This document shows, in pieces, positions 52,079-61,025 of a stretch of DNA of 64,000 bases. Source of the stretch: Streptomyces lanatus. Lineage in GTDB: Bacteria > Actinomycetota > Actinomycetes > Streptomycetales > Streptomycetaceae. The DNA lies in assembly GCF_014655715.1 (NCBI RefSeq), contig NZ_BNBM01000001.1, positions 870,742-934,741 on the forward strand, in the 5' to 3' direction. The notes below the pieces were generated by a model. The model was not told the DNA's origin. It saw only the letters and a list, made by a program, of their open reading frames with translations, and ran no database searches. How positions within the stretch are numbered: the stretch's first letter is position 1; every line of letters begins with the position of its first letter. A program made the translations under genes and the position numbers.

Positions 52079-52711
52079 ATGAACCCCATTCCCGCGCTTC
52101 TGGATCACCTCGTCCTCGCCACCCCCGACCTGGCCGCCACGGTCGCCGACTTCACCCGGCGCACCGGGGTGAGTCCCGCCCCGGGCGGTGTGCATGTCGG
52201 GCTCGGCACCCGTAACCATCTGGTGTCCCTGGGCGGCGCCAGCTATCTGGAGATCATCGGCCCCGACCCCGAGCAGTCCGAGCCGGGCCGCCCCCGCCCC
52301 TTCGACGTCGACGGGCTCACCGGACCCCGCACGGTCACCTGGGCGATCAGCCCGCCCGACCTGGACGCGGCCATCGCCGCCGCCCGCGCCCAGGGCTACG
52401 ACCCCGGCTCCGCCCAGCCGATGAGCCGGCGCAGACCCGACGGCACCCTGCTCCAGTGGCGCCTCACCGACGGCGACGACGCCCACCCCTCCGGGCTGGT
52501 CCCGTTCCTCATCGACTGGAGCGCCACGACCCACCCCACCGCCTCCGACCTGCCCACGACACCCCTGCTGTCCCTGTCCGCGAGCGCCCCCGACCCGGAG
52601 GAGATCCGCCCCCTGCTGGCGGCCCTCGACACGGACCTCGACCTGACGACAGGACCGGTGGGGATCTCGTTCACGGTGGACACCCCGAAGGGCCCGGTCA
52701 CGTTCCGCTAG
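52079..52711 (+). CDS. VOC-superfamily (glyoxalase-like) protein
   Basis: 210 residues from ATG 52079. Opening ALLDHLVLATPDLAATVADF and GTRNHLVSLGGASYLEIIGP are typical of the Glyoxalase_3-like VOC branch. The C-terminal half is a divergent second module (TPLLSLSASAPDPEEIRPLL). TAGCCT (52065-52070) ends 8 nt before the ATG. Metal ligands are plausible (His in LLDHL, Glu in YLEIIG), but the substrate is unknown. Confidence 0.83.
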   Translation: MNPIPALLDHLVLATPDLAATVADFTRRTGVSPAPGGVHVGLGTRNHLVSLGGASYLEIIGPDPEQSEPGRPRPFDVDGLTGPRTVTWAISPPDLDAAIAAARAQGYDPGSAQPMSRRRPDGTLLQWRLTDGDDAHPSGLVPFLIDWSATTHPTASDLPTTPLLSLSASAPDPEEIRPLLAALDTDLDLTTGPVGISFTVDTPKGPVTFR

Positions 52712-52762
52712 GCGTCCGATTCCTTCAAGACCGCCCGGCGTCCGGCTGCCTACGTTGGCCGT

Positions 52763-53164
52763 ATGACTCCACGATTCGATGCCATCGGCCTCGTCGTCTC
52801 CGACATGGCCGCCTCCGTCGCCTTCTACCGCCGGCTCGGCCTCCCCTTCCCCGAGGGCGCCGAGAACGCCCCGCACGCCGAGGCCGAACTGCCGGGCGGA
52901 CTGCGCCTGTTGCTGGACACCGAGGAGAATGTGCGGTCCTTCGTCGCGGATTGGGAGCCGCCGAGCGGTGGCGGCCGGCACTCGCTGGCGATGCGGTGCG
53001 ACAACCCGTCGGAGGTCGACGCGGTGTACGAGGAGCTGCTGACCGCCGGCTACGAGGGCGGGCTCAAGCCGTGGGACGCCTTCTGGGGCCAGCGGTACGC
53101 GTCGGTCCACGACCCGGACGGCAACGGCGTCGACCTGTTCGCGCCCCTAGGACCCGCCGAGTAG
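52763..53164 (+). CDS. VOC-family protein, single domain
   Basis: 133 residues from ATG 52763. Glyoxalase/bleomycin-resistance fold with [40 protein letters not shown] and [20 protein letters not shown]. It could bind or isomerise a small molecule; the family is too broad to say more. TACGTT (52751-52756) ends 6 nt before the ATG. The 3' end overlaps the convergent AraC gene by 18 bp. Confidence 0.87.
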   Translation: MTPRFDAIGLVVSDMAASVAFYRRLGLPFPEGAENAPHAEAELPGGLRLLLDTEENVRSFVADWEPPSGGGRHSLAMRCDNPSEVDAVYEELLTAGYEGGLKPWDAFWGQRYASVHDPDGNGVDLFAPLGPAE

Positions 53165-53824
53165 CTCACCGAGCGGCAGCCCGGCCAGCTCCTTGACGTC
53201 CCGGGACAGATGCGCCTGGTCGGCGAACCCCGTGCGGACGGCCGTCTCGGCGAAGCCCACGCCCTCCCGGGCCAGCGCGAGGGCCCGTTGCAGCCGAAGG
53301 ATCCGGGCCAGCGTCTTGGGACCGTAGCCGAAGGCGGCGACCGATCTGCGGTGCAACTGGCGTGCACCGAGGCCGAGTTCATCGGCGGCCACGCCCACCG
53401 GACGACCGGCGTGAAGGGCCCCGACGAGCCTGTCCAGCAGCGGGTCCGACGGGACCGCACGCTCCAGCGCGACCTCTTCCAGCGCCGCCGCCTGATCTGC
53501 GGCCGCCGCGACCCGCCCTTGCAGCCGGCGCACCTCCGCAGCGGGCCACAGCTCGGCCAACTCCACCCGCCGGTCCCGCAGTTCGTACGCCGGAACCCCG
53601 AGGAACGCGGGCGCTGTGCCCGGGTGGAAGCGCAGGCCCACCCAGGCACTCGGGCCGTCCCCGGTGAGATACGCCCGGGTGTCGGGTCCGGCGACGAGCA
53701 GCCGCCCGTCGTTCCAGAGCAGATCCATGCACCCGTCAGGCAGGACCCGCCCCGGGCCGGGACCATCGGGGACGTTGCGCCACAACACGGCCCCGGGCAG
53801 CCGCGCGGCCCATTCCGTGTACAT
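53147..53824 (-). CDS. AraC-family regulator, short form
   Basis: 225 residues. The N-terminal sensor (about 1-120; [40 protein letters not shown]) is the DUF6597-like type found in small AraC regulators. The C-terminal double HTH is [20 protein letters not shown], then [26 protein letters not shown] ends 7 nt before the ATG, so leaderless. Target unknown; the convergent VOC gene is a common partner for this type. Confidence 0.87.
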   Translation of the reverse strand: MYTEWAARLPGAVLWRNVPDGPGPGRVLPDGCMDLLWNDGRLLVAGPDTRAYLTGDGPSAWVGLRFHPGTAPAFLGVPAYELRDRRVELAELWPAAEVRRLQGRVAAAADQAAALEEVALERAVPSDPLLDRLVGALHAGRPVGVAADELGLGARQLHRRSVAAFGYGPKTLARILRLQRALALAREGVGFAETAVRTGFADQAHLSRDVKELAGLPLGELLGGS

Positions 53825-53857
53825 ACGGACGAGGCTACGCGGCTCCCCGGCCCGGCG

Positions 53858-54598
53858 TTACTTCAGATGCCGGGTGAAGAAGCTCGCCGCGGCCTCCCCC
53901 GCGTACGGCGGGACGCCGGTGTGTCCGCCCATGTTGGCGTTCAGCGCCTTCTCCTTGGAGCCGAAGGCGTCGAACAGGTCCAGGGCCGCCTGGCGGTCAT
54001 TGCCCTCGTCGTCCCATTGCAGCAGGACGTGCAGCGGAATGGTGACCTGGCGAGCCTCCTCGAAGATGACGCGGGGGATGAAACTTCCGGCGAACAGCAC
54101 GGCGGCCGAGAGACGCGGCTCGACCACCGCCAACCGGGTGCCGATGGAGATCACTCCCCCCGAGTAGCCGACCGGGCCGTCGATCTCGGGCAGTGCCAGA
54201 AGGGCGTCCAGGGTGGCCTGCCATTCGGGGACCGCCTTGTCGACCAGAGGGAGGACGAGGGCGTCGATGATCTCGTCGCCGACCGCCTCGCCCGCCTTCA
54301 TCGCCCGGCGCATTTCGGCGACGGCCTGCTCGGTGCCGGGCAGGCGGGGCCGGTCACCGTTTCCGGGGAGTTCGATGGTGGCCGCGGCGAAGCCGTCCGC
54401 CGCGGCGTGCCGGGCCCGTCCCACCAGCCGGGGGTACGCCTTGCGCAGCCCGACAGGAGGGGGGCTGAGCAGGATCGGCGCCGCCGGTGCGGACGCGGAC
54501 GCGGATGCGGGCGTCCACAGGATGCCCGGGATCTCGCCGAGGGTGAATTCGCGTTCGAGGACGCCATCGTCGAGGCGCTGCTCTGAGGTGAAATACAT
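53858..54598 (-). CDS. alpha/beta hydrolase (dienelactone-hydrolase-like)
   Basis: 246 residues from ATG 54598 with AAAGG upstream. Features: FTLGEIPGILWTPASASASA, ILLSPPPVGLRKAYPRLVGR, GFAAATIELPGNGDRPRLPG and PEIDGPVGYSGGVISIGTRL, where YSGG stands in place of the usual GxSxG elbow, then LHVLLQWDDEGNDRQAALDL (Asp) and NMGGHTGVP (His). An intact triad is therefore likely. Substrate unknown. It is preceded by a 17-codon ORF in the same transcript. Confidence 0.8.
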   Translation of the reverse strand: MYFTSEQRLDDGVLEREFTLGEIPGILWTPASASASAPAAPILLSPPPVGLRKAYPRLVGRARHAAADGFAAATIELPGNGDRPRLPGTEQAVAEMRRAMKAGEAVGDEIIDALVLPLVDKAVPEWQATLDALLALPEIDGPVGYSGGVISIGTRLAVVEPRLSAAVLFAGSFIPRVIFEEARQVTIPLHVLLQWDDEGNDRQAALDLFDAFGSKEKALNANMGGHTGVPPYAGEAAASFFTRHLK

Positions 54599-54642
54599 GG
54601 TCGTGCCTTTCAGGAGTGCACAGAACGGCGCTCCCGGACGAC

Positions 54643-54696
54643 CTATCGCCCGACCGCAACCCCTGAGGGGAGCACCCATGTCGTTTCTGTGTTCAC
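54643..54696 (-). CDS. 17-codon small ORF / possible leader peptide
   Basis: GTG 54696 to TAG 54643 encodes VNTETTWVLPSGVAVGR. A perfect AGGAGG lies 8 nt before the GTG, and a promoter (TTGGCT, 18-nt spacer, TACCTT) sits about 30 nt further up, so translation is well supported. It ends 44 nt before the hydrolase ATG. The single Trp and paired Thr do not make an obvious attenuator run. The transcript can form a stem between GGTGCTCCC (inside the ORF) and GGGAGCGCC (after it), which ribosome position would affect. Leader function is inference. Confidence 0.55.
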   Translation of the reverse strand: MNTETTWVLPSGVAVGR

Positions 54697-54733
54697 GGGT
54701 ACCACCTCCTCGGTCTCTGTCACGGCCTCCGGA

Positions 54734-54763
54734 AAGGTAGCAGTGACCGCCGAGCCGAGCCAA
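54734..54763 (-). promoter_or_regulatory. promoter of the small ORF and hydrolase
   Basis: -35 TTGGCT (54763-54758), 18-nt spacer, -10 TACCTT (54739-54734) on the minus strand, in the gap after the AraC gene. Expected start about 54727, leaving a leader of roughly 30 nt to the small ORF. Confidence 0.55.
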
Positions 54764-54780
54764 CGGGTTTTCGACGCCCC

Positions 54781-55725
54781 CTACGGCGAAACCCGCCCCA
54801 CCGCCCGGCGTTCCTGGGGACTCACCCCGTAGACCCTCTTGAACGCGCTGGACAGGGCGAACGCGCTGCCGTACCCCACCCTCCGCGCGATGGAGTCGAG
54901 TGTGTCGTCGGTGTCCCGCAGCGCGTCCGCCGCCAGCGCCATCCGCCATCCCGTGAGGTACGACATCGGCGGCTCCCCCACCAGCTCGGTGAACCTCCGG
55001 GCCAGCGCCGCCCGTGACACCCCTGCCTTCGCCGCCAGGGAGGCCACCGTCCAGGGATGCGCCGGATCGTCCTGGACGAGGCGCAGGACGCGGCCGACCA
55101 CGGGGTCGGCGAGCGCCGCGTACCAGGCGGGTGCCTCCGCCTCCGGGCGGGAGAACCAGGCCCTGAGCGCGGCGATGACCAGCAGGTCGAGTAGCCGGTC
55201 CAGGACGACTTCCTGGCCGGGTTCGTCGCGGACGATCTCGTCCATCAGGTACGGGGTGAGCGGGCAGTTCCACACGTCGGCGGTGAGGGACAGCAGCTGC
55301 GGCAGCGCCTTCAGCAGCCGCCCGCTGATCTCGCCCTCCCACAGATAGGTGCCGATCAGCATCACGGTCGGGCCGTCGAGCCGGTCGCCCCAGGTCCGTA
55401 CGCCCAGGTCCATCGAGCCGTTCAGGGCGCGCCCGTCGGGGTAGTGGCACTCGGCGCCCGGCAGGATCAGGGCCTGGGGTGCGGTGCGGGGGTCGTCGGC
55501 GCAGGTGTAGGGGTCCGGGCCGCGGGCGATGGCGAGGTCGCCGGGGCGCAGCTTGAGGTGCCTGCCCCGGTCCGGGATCACCCAGGCCTCGCCGCGGACC
55601 ATGACCATGACGGTCAGCGGGGCACGGTCCTCGATGCGGACGGACCAGGGTGGCTCGAAGCATGCGCGGATCATGAAGGCGCCACGTGCGCGTGGGCCCT
55701 CCAGAAGGCCTGCAAGGGCGTCCAT
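54781..55725 (-). CDS. AraC-family regulator with cupin sensor
   Basis: 314 residues. N-terminal Cupin_6-type sensor (about 1-190: PLTVMVMVRGEAWVIPDRGR, LRPGDLAIARGPDPYTCADD). C-terminal double HTH (WTVASLAAKAGVSRAALARR, LDSIARRVGYGSAFALSSAF, KRVYGVSPQERR). TACGCT ends 6 nt before the ATG, so probably leaderless. It is divergent from the NmrA-like gene 80 nt away; such pairs are usually regulator and target. Confidence 0.9.
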   Translation of the reverse strand: MDALAGLLEGPRARGAFMIRACFEPPWSVRIEDRAPLTVMVMVRGEAWVIPDRGRHLKLRPGDLAIARGPDPYTCADDPRTAPQALILPGAECHYPDGRALNGSMDLGVRTWGDRLDGPTVMLIGTYLWEGEISGRLLKALPQLLSLTADVWNCPLTPYLMDEIVRDEPGQEVVLDRLLDLLVIAALRAWFSRPEAEAPAWYAALADPVVGRVLRLVQDDPAHPWTVASLAAKAGVSRAALARRFTELVGEPPMSYLTGWRMALAADALRDTDDTLDSIARRVGYGSAFALSSAFKRVYGVSPQERRAVGRVSP

Positions 55726-55805
55726 GTCGCCAGCGTAGACGCCCGCGCATGGGAATGAGCCGTTCAGCGATGGGCTGTTGGGGCGCGCGGCCGTTGACTT
55801 GAGGC

Positions 55806-56651
55806 ATGACGGAGAACGCAGCGAACAGTGAGCGGATGACGGTAGTGGTGACCGGTGCCTCGGGTCGTACGGGCAGCCGGGTGGCTCAGGCGGCGCGCGC
55901 GGCGGGGCTGACGGTGCGGGCGGCCTCCCGGGCGCAGGGCTTCGACTGGGAGAACCCGACGACCTGGGCGGAGGCCCTGCGCGGCGCGGACGCGGCGTAT
56001 CTGATGTACCCGTCGGACGTCGGCTCCCCGGCGGCGGCGGAGGGCGTCGGCGCGCTGGCGCGGGAGGCGGTCGGGCTCGGGGTGCGGCGGCTGGTGCTGC
56101 TGTCGGCCCGGGGCGAGGACCAGGCGCTGCCGACCGAGGAGGCGCTGAAGTCGTCCGGCGCGGACTGGACGATCGTGCGGGCCACGTGGTTCTCGCAGAA
56201 CTTCAGTGAGGGGCTTCTGGTGGAGGGGCTGGTCCAGGGGGAGCTGGTGTTCCCGGCGGGCGAGGTGCGGGAGCCGTTCGTCGATGTACGGGACATCGCG
56301 GACGTGGTGGCGGCGGTGCTGACGTCCGGCGACCGGTATGTGGGGCGGACGCTGGAGCTGACCGGGCCACGGCTGTTGTCCTGGCGGGAGGCGGTCGCGG
56401 AGATCTCCGCGGCGACCGGCGCCGAGTTCACCTACACACCGGTTCCCACGCGTGCGTACGGCGAGGCCCTGGCGGGCTTCGGGGTGCCGCCGGAGGAGGT
56501 CGAACTGCTGGTTGAGGTCTTCGAGACCCTGATGGACGGCCGTAACGCACATGTCACGGACGATGTCCGCCAGGTCCTCGGGCGCGCGCCGCGCGACTTC
56601 ACCGACTTCGCGCGGGAGGCCGCGGCGGCGGGGGCCTGGAAGGCCGGCTAG
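55806..56651 (+). CDS. NmrA-like NAD(P)-binding oxidoreductase
   Basis: 281 residues. The atypical SDR nucleotide motif TVVVTGASGRTGSRVAQAAR lies near the N-terminus. VRRLVLLSARGEDQ, WTIVRATWFSQNFSEGLL and FVDVRDIADVVAAVL are diagnostic of the NmrA/quinone-reductase-like branch. It either reduces a small substrate or acts as a redox sensor. Probably controlled by the divergent AraC protein. Its stop overlaps the convergent YihY gene by 4 bp. Confidence 0.88.
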   Translation: MTENAANSERMTVVVTGASGRTGSRVAQAARAAGLTVRAASRAQGFDWENPTTWAEALRGADAAYLMYPSDVGSPAAAEGVGALAREAVGLGVRRLVLLSARGEDQALPTEEALKSSGADWTIVRATWFSQNFSEGLLVEGLVQGELVFPAGEVREPFVDVRDIADVVAAVLTSGDRYVGRTLELTGPRLLSWREAVAEISAATGAEFTYTPVPTRAYGEALAGFGVPPEEVELLVEVFETLMDGRNAHVTDDVRQVLGRAPRDFTDFAREAAAAGAWKAG

Positions 56652-57790
56652 GAGTCCTCCGGCTTGTGCGGGTGGTGGTGCGTGCTCTTGACGTGGGTCC
56701 GCAGCCTCGATGTGAGGTCCTCGGGCGGCAGGAAGCGCGTCCACCGCTCGGGGAACTCCGAGGGCATGTCCGGGTCGTCGGGATCGTGCTCGTGCGCCGC
56801 GGACGTACGGGCCACGTACTCGGCGACCTGGGCCTCGCGCAGCCGCTCGTTCGCGGCGCGGGCCGCGGCCGTCGCGGCGGCCGGCCAGACCCGGTCGATC
56901 GCGGCGTTGACCGCGGCCCCGACCAGGACGGCGAACGCGGACACACCGATCCACAGCATCACGGCGACGGCGGCGGCGAGGGAGCCGTAGATCGACGCGC
57001 CTTCGATCGTGTTCGTCAGGTAGATGCGCAGCAGGAAGCTGCCCAGCACCCACATGCCGAGGGCGACCAACGCGCCGGGCACGTCCTCGATCCAGGGGGA
57101 GCGGACCGGCACGGACACGTGGTAGAGCGTGGTCAGGAAGGCGATCGACAGGACGATCACGACGGGCCAGTACAGGACCTGCACCAGGGTCTCCGACCAG
57201 GGCACGATCCGCACCACCGCGTCCGGCCCCGCCACCATCAGCGGCAGCGCCACCGAGCCGATCAGCAGGGCCGCGATGAACAGCAGGAACGCCACCAGCC
57301 GGGTCTTGACGATGCCGCGGACGCCGTCCAGGCCGTACATCACGGTGATCGTGTCTATGAAGACGTTCACCGCGCGCGACCCCGACCACAGCGCGAACAG
57401 GAAGCCGACGGAGATCACGTCGGGGCGGCCGCCGTGCATCACGTCGTCCAGGATCGGCTGGGCGATCTGCCGCACCCCTTTGTCCGACAGGACCGTGCGC
57501 GAGGCCTCGATGAGGTTGGTCTCCAGGCTGCTGATGGTGTCGGTGCCGGTCCAGTCGTCGACGTAGCCGAGCAGACCGATCAGGCTGAGCAGCAGCGGCG
57601 GCACCGACAGCAGCGTGAAGAACGCGGCTTCGGCGGCGAGGCCGAGGATGCGGTACTCGATGCACGAGTTCACGGTGTCCTTGATCAACAGCCAGGCGGT
57701 CCTGCGCTTGGAGACGTTCCTGTAGAGGACACGTGCCCGGTGGAGACGACCGGAGGACTGCTGAGGGGACGGTTCACTTGCTGGCTGCAC
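56648..57790 (-). CDS. YihY/BrkB-family inner-membrane protein
   Basis: 380 residues from GTG 57790. Six membrane segments with the family signature LGLAAEAAFFTLLSVPPLLL, LWSGSRAVNVFIDTITVMYG, VPGALVALGMWVLGSFLLRI and GASIYGSLAAAVAVMLWIGV. A charged cytoplasmic tail of about 90 residues ends in His-rich HVKSTHHHPHKPEDS. Once called ribonuclease BN, these are now regarded as membrane proteins of uncertain function. Confidence 0.9.
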   Translation of the reverse strand: MQPASEPSPQQSSGRLHRARVLYRNVSKRRTAWLLIKDTVNSCIEYRILGLAAEAAFFTLLSVPPLLLSLIGLLGYVDDWTGTDTISSLETNLIEASRTVLSDKGVRQIAQPILDDVMHGGRPDVISVGFLFALWSGSRAVNVFIDTITVMYGLDGVRGIVKTRLVAFLLFIAALLIGSVALPLMVAGPDAVVRIVPWSETLVQVLYWPVVIVLSIAFLTTLYHVSVPVRSPWIEDVPGALVALGMWVLGSFLLRIYLTNTIEGASIYGSLAAAVAVMLWIGVSAFAVLVGAAVNAAIDRVWPAAATAAARAANERLREAQVAEYVARTSAAHEHDPDDPDMPSEFPERWTRFLPPEDLTSRLRTHVKSTHHHPHKPEDS

Positions 57791-57855
57791 GACCTAAAGG
57801 TATCCGCCGTGCGGCACGGCACTCATCGGGGCGCCGCGGGGATAGGTTCACAGTC

Positions 57856-59490
57856 ATGGCAGGCAGCACCCACACCGTGACGAACCAGCCCCCGCCCCTG
57901 GTCGGCTACGACGTCTACAGCGCCGACCGGGCCCTGACCGAGGCCGTCGAACGGCATCTCGCGCCGGAGACACTGGAGGAGGCCCGTGAGGAACTGGCCG
58001 CCTTCGGACGGACCTGTGGCTCGGCGCAGGTGCAGGAGTGGGGGGTACTGGCGAACGAGCACCCGCCACGGCTGCGGACGCACGACCGCTACGGCCGACG
58101 CGTGGACGAGGTCGACTTCCATCCGTCCTGGCACCGGCTGCTCGGCAAGGGCGTCGCCGCGGGCCTGACCGCGGCCTGGGTACGGCCGGGCGGGCATGTC
58201 CGCCGGGCGGCGGCCTTCCTGATGTGGACGCAGGTCGAGGCCGGCAACGGCTGCCCGCTGTCCATGACCCACGCGGCCGTACCGGCGCTGCGGACCGACC
58301 CCGGCCTCGCCGCCGAGTGGGAGCCGCGGCTGACGTCCATGGTCTACGACCGTGAGCTGCGGCCCGCCGAGCGGAAGGCCGGTGCCCTGTTCGGGATGGG
58401 CATGACGGAGAAGCAGGGCGGCAGCGACGTACGGGCCAACTCGACGGCCGCCACCCCGCTCGCCGAGGCCGGGACCTACACGCTGACCGGGCACAAGTGG
58501 TTCTGCTCGGCCCCCATGTCGGACGGCTTCCTGGTCCTGGCCCAGGCCCCGGACGGTCTGACCTGCTTCCTCGTGCCGCGTGTACTGGCGGACGGCGGGC
58601 GCAATCCGTTTCTGATCCAGCGGCTGAAGGACAAGCTGGGCAATCGGTCGAACGCCTCCGCCGAGGTCGAGTTCGACGGGACATGGGCGCGCCGGGTCGG
58701 TGACGAGGGGCGCGGCGTGCGCACCATCATCGGCATGGTGGCGGCGACCCGCCTGGACTGTGTGCTCGGCTCGGCGGGTCTGATGCGGCAGGCGGTCGCC
58801 CAGGCCGTCCACCACTGCGACCATCGCGAGGCCTTCGGCGGAAAGCTCGTCGACAAGCCCTTGATGCGCAACGTCCTGGCCGACCTGGCCGTCGAGTCCG
58901 AGGCGGCGACCACCCTCGCGCTGCGGCTCGCGGCGGCCTACGACGACGGCGGCGAGCAGGAGCGCGCGCTGCTGCGGATCGCGGTGCCGGCCGCCAAGTA
59001 CTGGGTGACCAAGCGGTGCACGCCGGTCACGGTCGAGGCGGCGGAGTGCCTGGGCGGCAACGGGTATGTCGAGGAGTCGGGGATGCCGCGGCTGGTGCGC
59101 GAGTCGCCGTTGAACTCGGTCTGGGAGGGCGCGGGCAATGTGCAGGCGCTGGATGTGCTGCGGGTGTTGCGGCGGGAACCGGCCGCCCTGGACGCGTATC
59201 TGCGGGAGGTCGGCCTGGCACGGGGTGCCGATCACCGGCTGGACGGGGCGATCAAGGGGCTGTTGACGGAACTGGCCGATCTGGAGGGCATCGAGGCACG
59301 TGCCCGGCGCCTGACGGAGCGGCTCGCGCTGGTGCTGCAGGGGTCGCTGCTGGTCCGGTTCGCGCCGCCTGAAGTCGCCGACGCGTTCTGCGCCTCGCGG
59401 CTGGGCGGTGACGGGGGCGCGGTCTTCGGGACGCTGCCGTCGACCTCGAACCTGGCGGCGATGGTGGAAAGGGCCAGGCCAGATGCCTGA
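57856..59490 (+). CDS. AidB-like acyl-CoA dehydrogenase
   Basis: 544 residues from ATG 57856. AidB-type layout: an N-terminal extra domain (NQPPPLVGYDVYSADRALTE), then the flavin-binding core (MGMTEKQGGSDVRANSTAAT, YTLTGHKWFCSAPMSDGFLV, KDKLGNRSNASAEVEFDGTW). The helical C-terminus has ECLGGNGYVEESGMPRLVRE and VWEGAGNVQALDVLRVLRRE. E. coli AidB is an alkylation-response flavoprotein; whether this protein shares that role or is a catabolic dehydrogenase cannot be read from sequence. TAGGTT ends 7 nt before the ATG. A strong terminator follows. Confidence 0.9.
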   Translation: MAGSTHTVTNQPPPLVGYDVYSADRALTEAVERHLAPETLEEAREELAAFGRTCGSAQVQEWGVLANEHPPRLRTHDRYGRRVDEVDFHPSWHRLLGKGVAAGLTAAWVRPGGHVRRAAAFLMWTQVEAGNGCPLSMTHAAVPALRTDPGLAAEWEPRLTSMVYDRELRPAERKAGALFGMGMTEKQGGSDVRANSTAATPLAEAGTYTLTGHKWFCSAPMSDGFLVLAQAPDGLTCFLVPRVLADGGRNPFLIQRLKDKLGNRSNASAEVEFDGTWARRVGDEGRGVRTIIGMVAATRLDCVLGSAGLMRQAVAQAVHHCDHREAFGGKLVDKPLMRNVLADLAVESEAATTLALRLAAAYDDGGEQERALLRIAVPAAKYWVTKRCTPVTVEAAECLGGNGYVEESGMPRLVRESPLNSVWEGAGNVQALDVLRVLRREPAALDAYLREVGLARGADHRLDGAIKGLLTELADLEGIEARARRLTERLALVLQGSLLVRFAPPEVADAFCASRLGGDGGAVFGTLPSTSNLAAMVERARPDA

Positions 59491-59500
59491 TCCAACGGGT

Positions 59501-59538
59501 GCGGGGGTGGTGCTGCGCCGACACGGCACCACCCCCGC
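59501..59538 (+). terminator. terminator after the AidB-like gene
   Basis: GCGGGGGTGGTGC (59501-59513) and GCACCACCCCCGC (59526-59538) are perfect 13-bp arms around a 12-nt loop, starting 11 nt after the stop codon. There is no T-run, as usual for actinomycete terminators. Confidence 0.85.
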
Positions 59539-59735
59539 TACCGGCCCGTTCGAGGCCGCGAACGCCGCTCGGGACGGCGTCGCTCAAGTTTCAATCAGGT
59601 CAGGGCGGGCCACCAGGGTTGCAAGGGGTTGCAACTTGTTGGCGACTGTGTGCGGAGTGTGTCCCTCCGCGAGCGGGAGGGCGGCACTATGAGACACACA
59701 GTCAGGATGGGAAACCGCTCTCTGTGGGAGGACCC

Positions 59736-61025
59736 TTGGCGCTCTCGCCGACGGACGTGACGCGGCTGGCCGCCGTGGACTCGGCGCGGGCGGCGCGAGT
59801 ACTCAGCGAGGTCCGCGCCGCCAAGCTCGCCGGACAGCGCGCCCCCGTCGCGCCGCGCCCGGTGATCGAGCAGTCCTGGGAGCGCATGCTGCGCGGCGGG
59901 GTCGATCCGGACCACGACGTCCGCTCCGGGCTGCTGTCCCTGGAGGAGGTGCAGCGCCGCCGGGAGGGCACCACGCTCAGGCATGTGCTGCCGGTGCTGC
60001 GCGAGGGGCTGTTGTCGGTCGCCGATGTCGCCCACCACATCATGGTGGTCGCCGACGACGACGGCCGGGTGCTGTGGCGGGAGGGCAACTCCTCGGTGCT
60101 GCGCAGGGCCGACGGCCTCGGCTTCGAACTCGGCGCCGACTGGCGGGAAAGCGTCGTCGGCACCAATGGCGTGGGCACCCCGGCCGTGGTGCGCCGGCCC
60201 GTGCAGGTCTTCGCCTCCGAGCACTTCCAGCGCTCACAGACCTCCTGGACCTGCACCGGCGCCCCCATCACGGACCCGCGGGACGGCCGGCTGATCGGTG
60301 TGGTCGATGTCAGCGGGCCGCTGGAGACCATGCACCCGGCCACACTCGCCTGGGTCGACTCGGTGGCCAAGCTCGCCGAGGCCCGGCTGCGGGAGCTGCA
60401 TCTGACCTCCCTCGAACGGCTGCGCGCGGTGGCGGCGCCGGTCCTGGCGCGGCTCACCGGGCAGGCCCTGGTGGTGGACCCGGACGGCTGGACCGCGGCG
60501 GTGACCGGGATGCCGTACACGCACCGGATCACGCTGCCCAAGGGACTGGCGGCGGGCCGGCGGTGGCTGCCGCCGCTGGGGCTGTGCGCGGTGGAGCCGC
60601 TGGCGGGCGGCTGGCTGCTGCGGGCCGGGGACGAGCCGGCGCCGCAGGGGGCCACGCGGATCGCCCTCGACCTGACGCAGCCGCGCCGCTGGTCGGTGAC
60701 GGTGTCCGGCAGCGCGGGCGCCTGGAGCCATGAACTGAGCCCCCGCCACGCCGAGTTGCTCTACCTCCTGGCCCTGCACCGCACCGGCCGCAGCGCGGCG
60801 GGCCTGGCCGGGGACATGTTCGGTGATGCGAGCCGAACGGTGACGGTGCGGGCCGAGATGTCGCGGGTACGGCGCTATCTCGGGGCGTTCCTGGAGCATC
60901 GGCCGTACCGCTTCCGCGAGGACGCGGAGGTCGAGGTGCTGCTGCCCGACGACCCGCGCGAGCTGCTGCCGCACTCGACGGCACCGGCGGTGACGCGGGG
61001 GCGGATCTCGGCCGACCTGCCCTGA
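59736..61025 (+). CDS. GAF-domain transcriptional regulator with C-terminal winged helix
   Basis: 429 residues from TTG 59736, chosen because GGGAGGA lies just upstream; GTG 59724 is the alternative. The N-terminal part has the layout of acetoin/propionate-type activators: PRPVIEQSWERMLRGGVDPD, then a GAF sensor (HHIMVVADDDGRVLWREGNS, ADWRESVVGTNGVGTPAVVR, QTSWTCTGAPITDPRDGRLI). The sigma-54 ATPase module is missing. The protein ends in a winged-helix-like region (HAELLYLLALHRTGRSAAGL, TVTVRAEMSRVRRYLG). Target unknown; the AidB-like gene upstream is a candidate but is separated by a terminator. Confidence 0.83.
   Translation: MALSPTDVTRLAAVDSARAARVLSEVRAAKLAGQRAPVAPRPVIEQSWERMLRGGVDPDHDVRSGLLSLEEVQRRREGTTLRHVLPVLREGLLSVADVAHHIMVVADDDGRVLWREGNSSVLRRADGLGFELGADWRESVVGTNGVGTPAVVRRPVQVFASEHFQRSQTSWTCTGAPITDPRDGRLIGVVDVSGPLETMHPATLAWVDSVAKLAEARLRELHLTSLERLRAVAAPVLARLTGQALVVDPDGWTAAVTGMPYTHRITLPKGLAAGRRWLPPLGLCAVEPLAGGWLLRAGDEPAPQGATRIALDLTQPRRWSVTVSGSAGAWSHELSPRHAELLYLLALHRTGRSAAGLAGDMFGDASRTVTVRAEMSRVRRYLGAFLEHRPYRFREDAEVEVLLPDDPRELLPHSTAPAVTRGRISADLP

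Noticed and set aside
57791..57855. Shared operator between the YihY and AidB-like genes
   Set aside because: No dyad of more than a few bases in this 65-bp gap.
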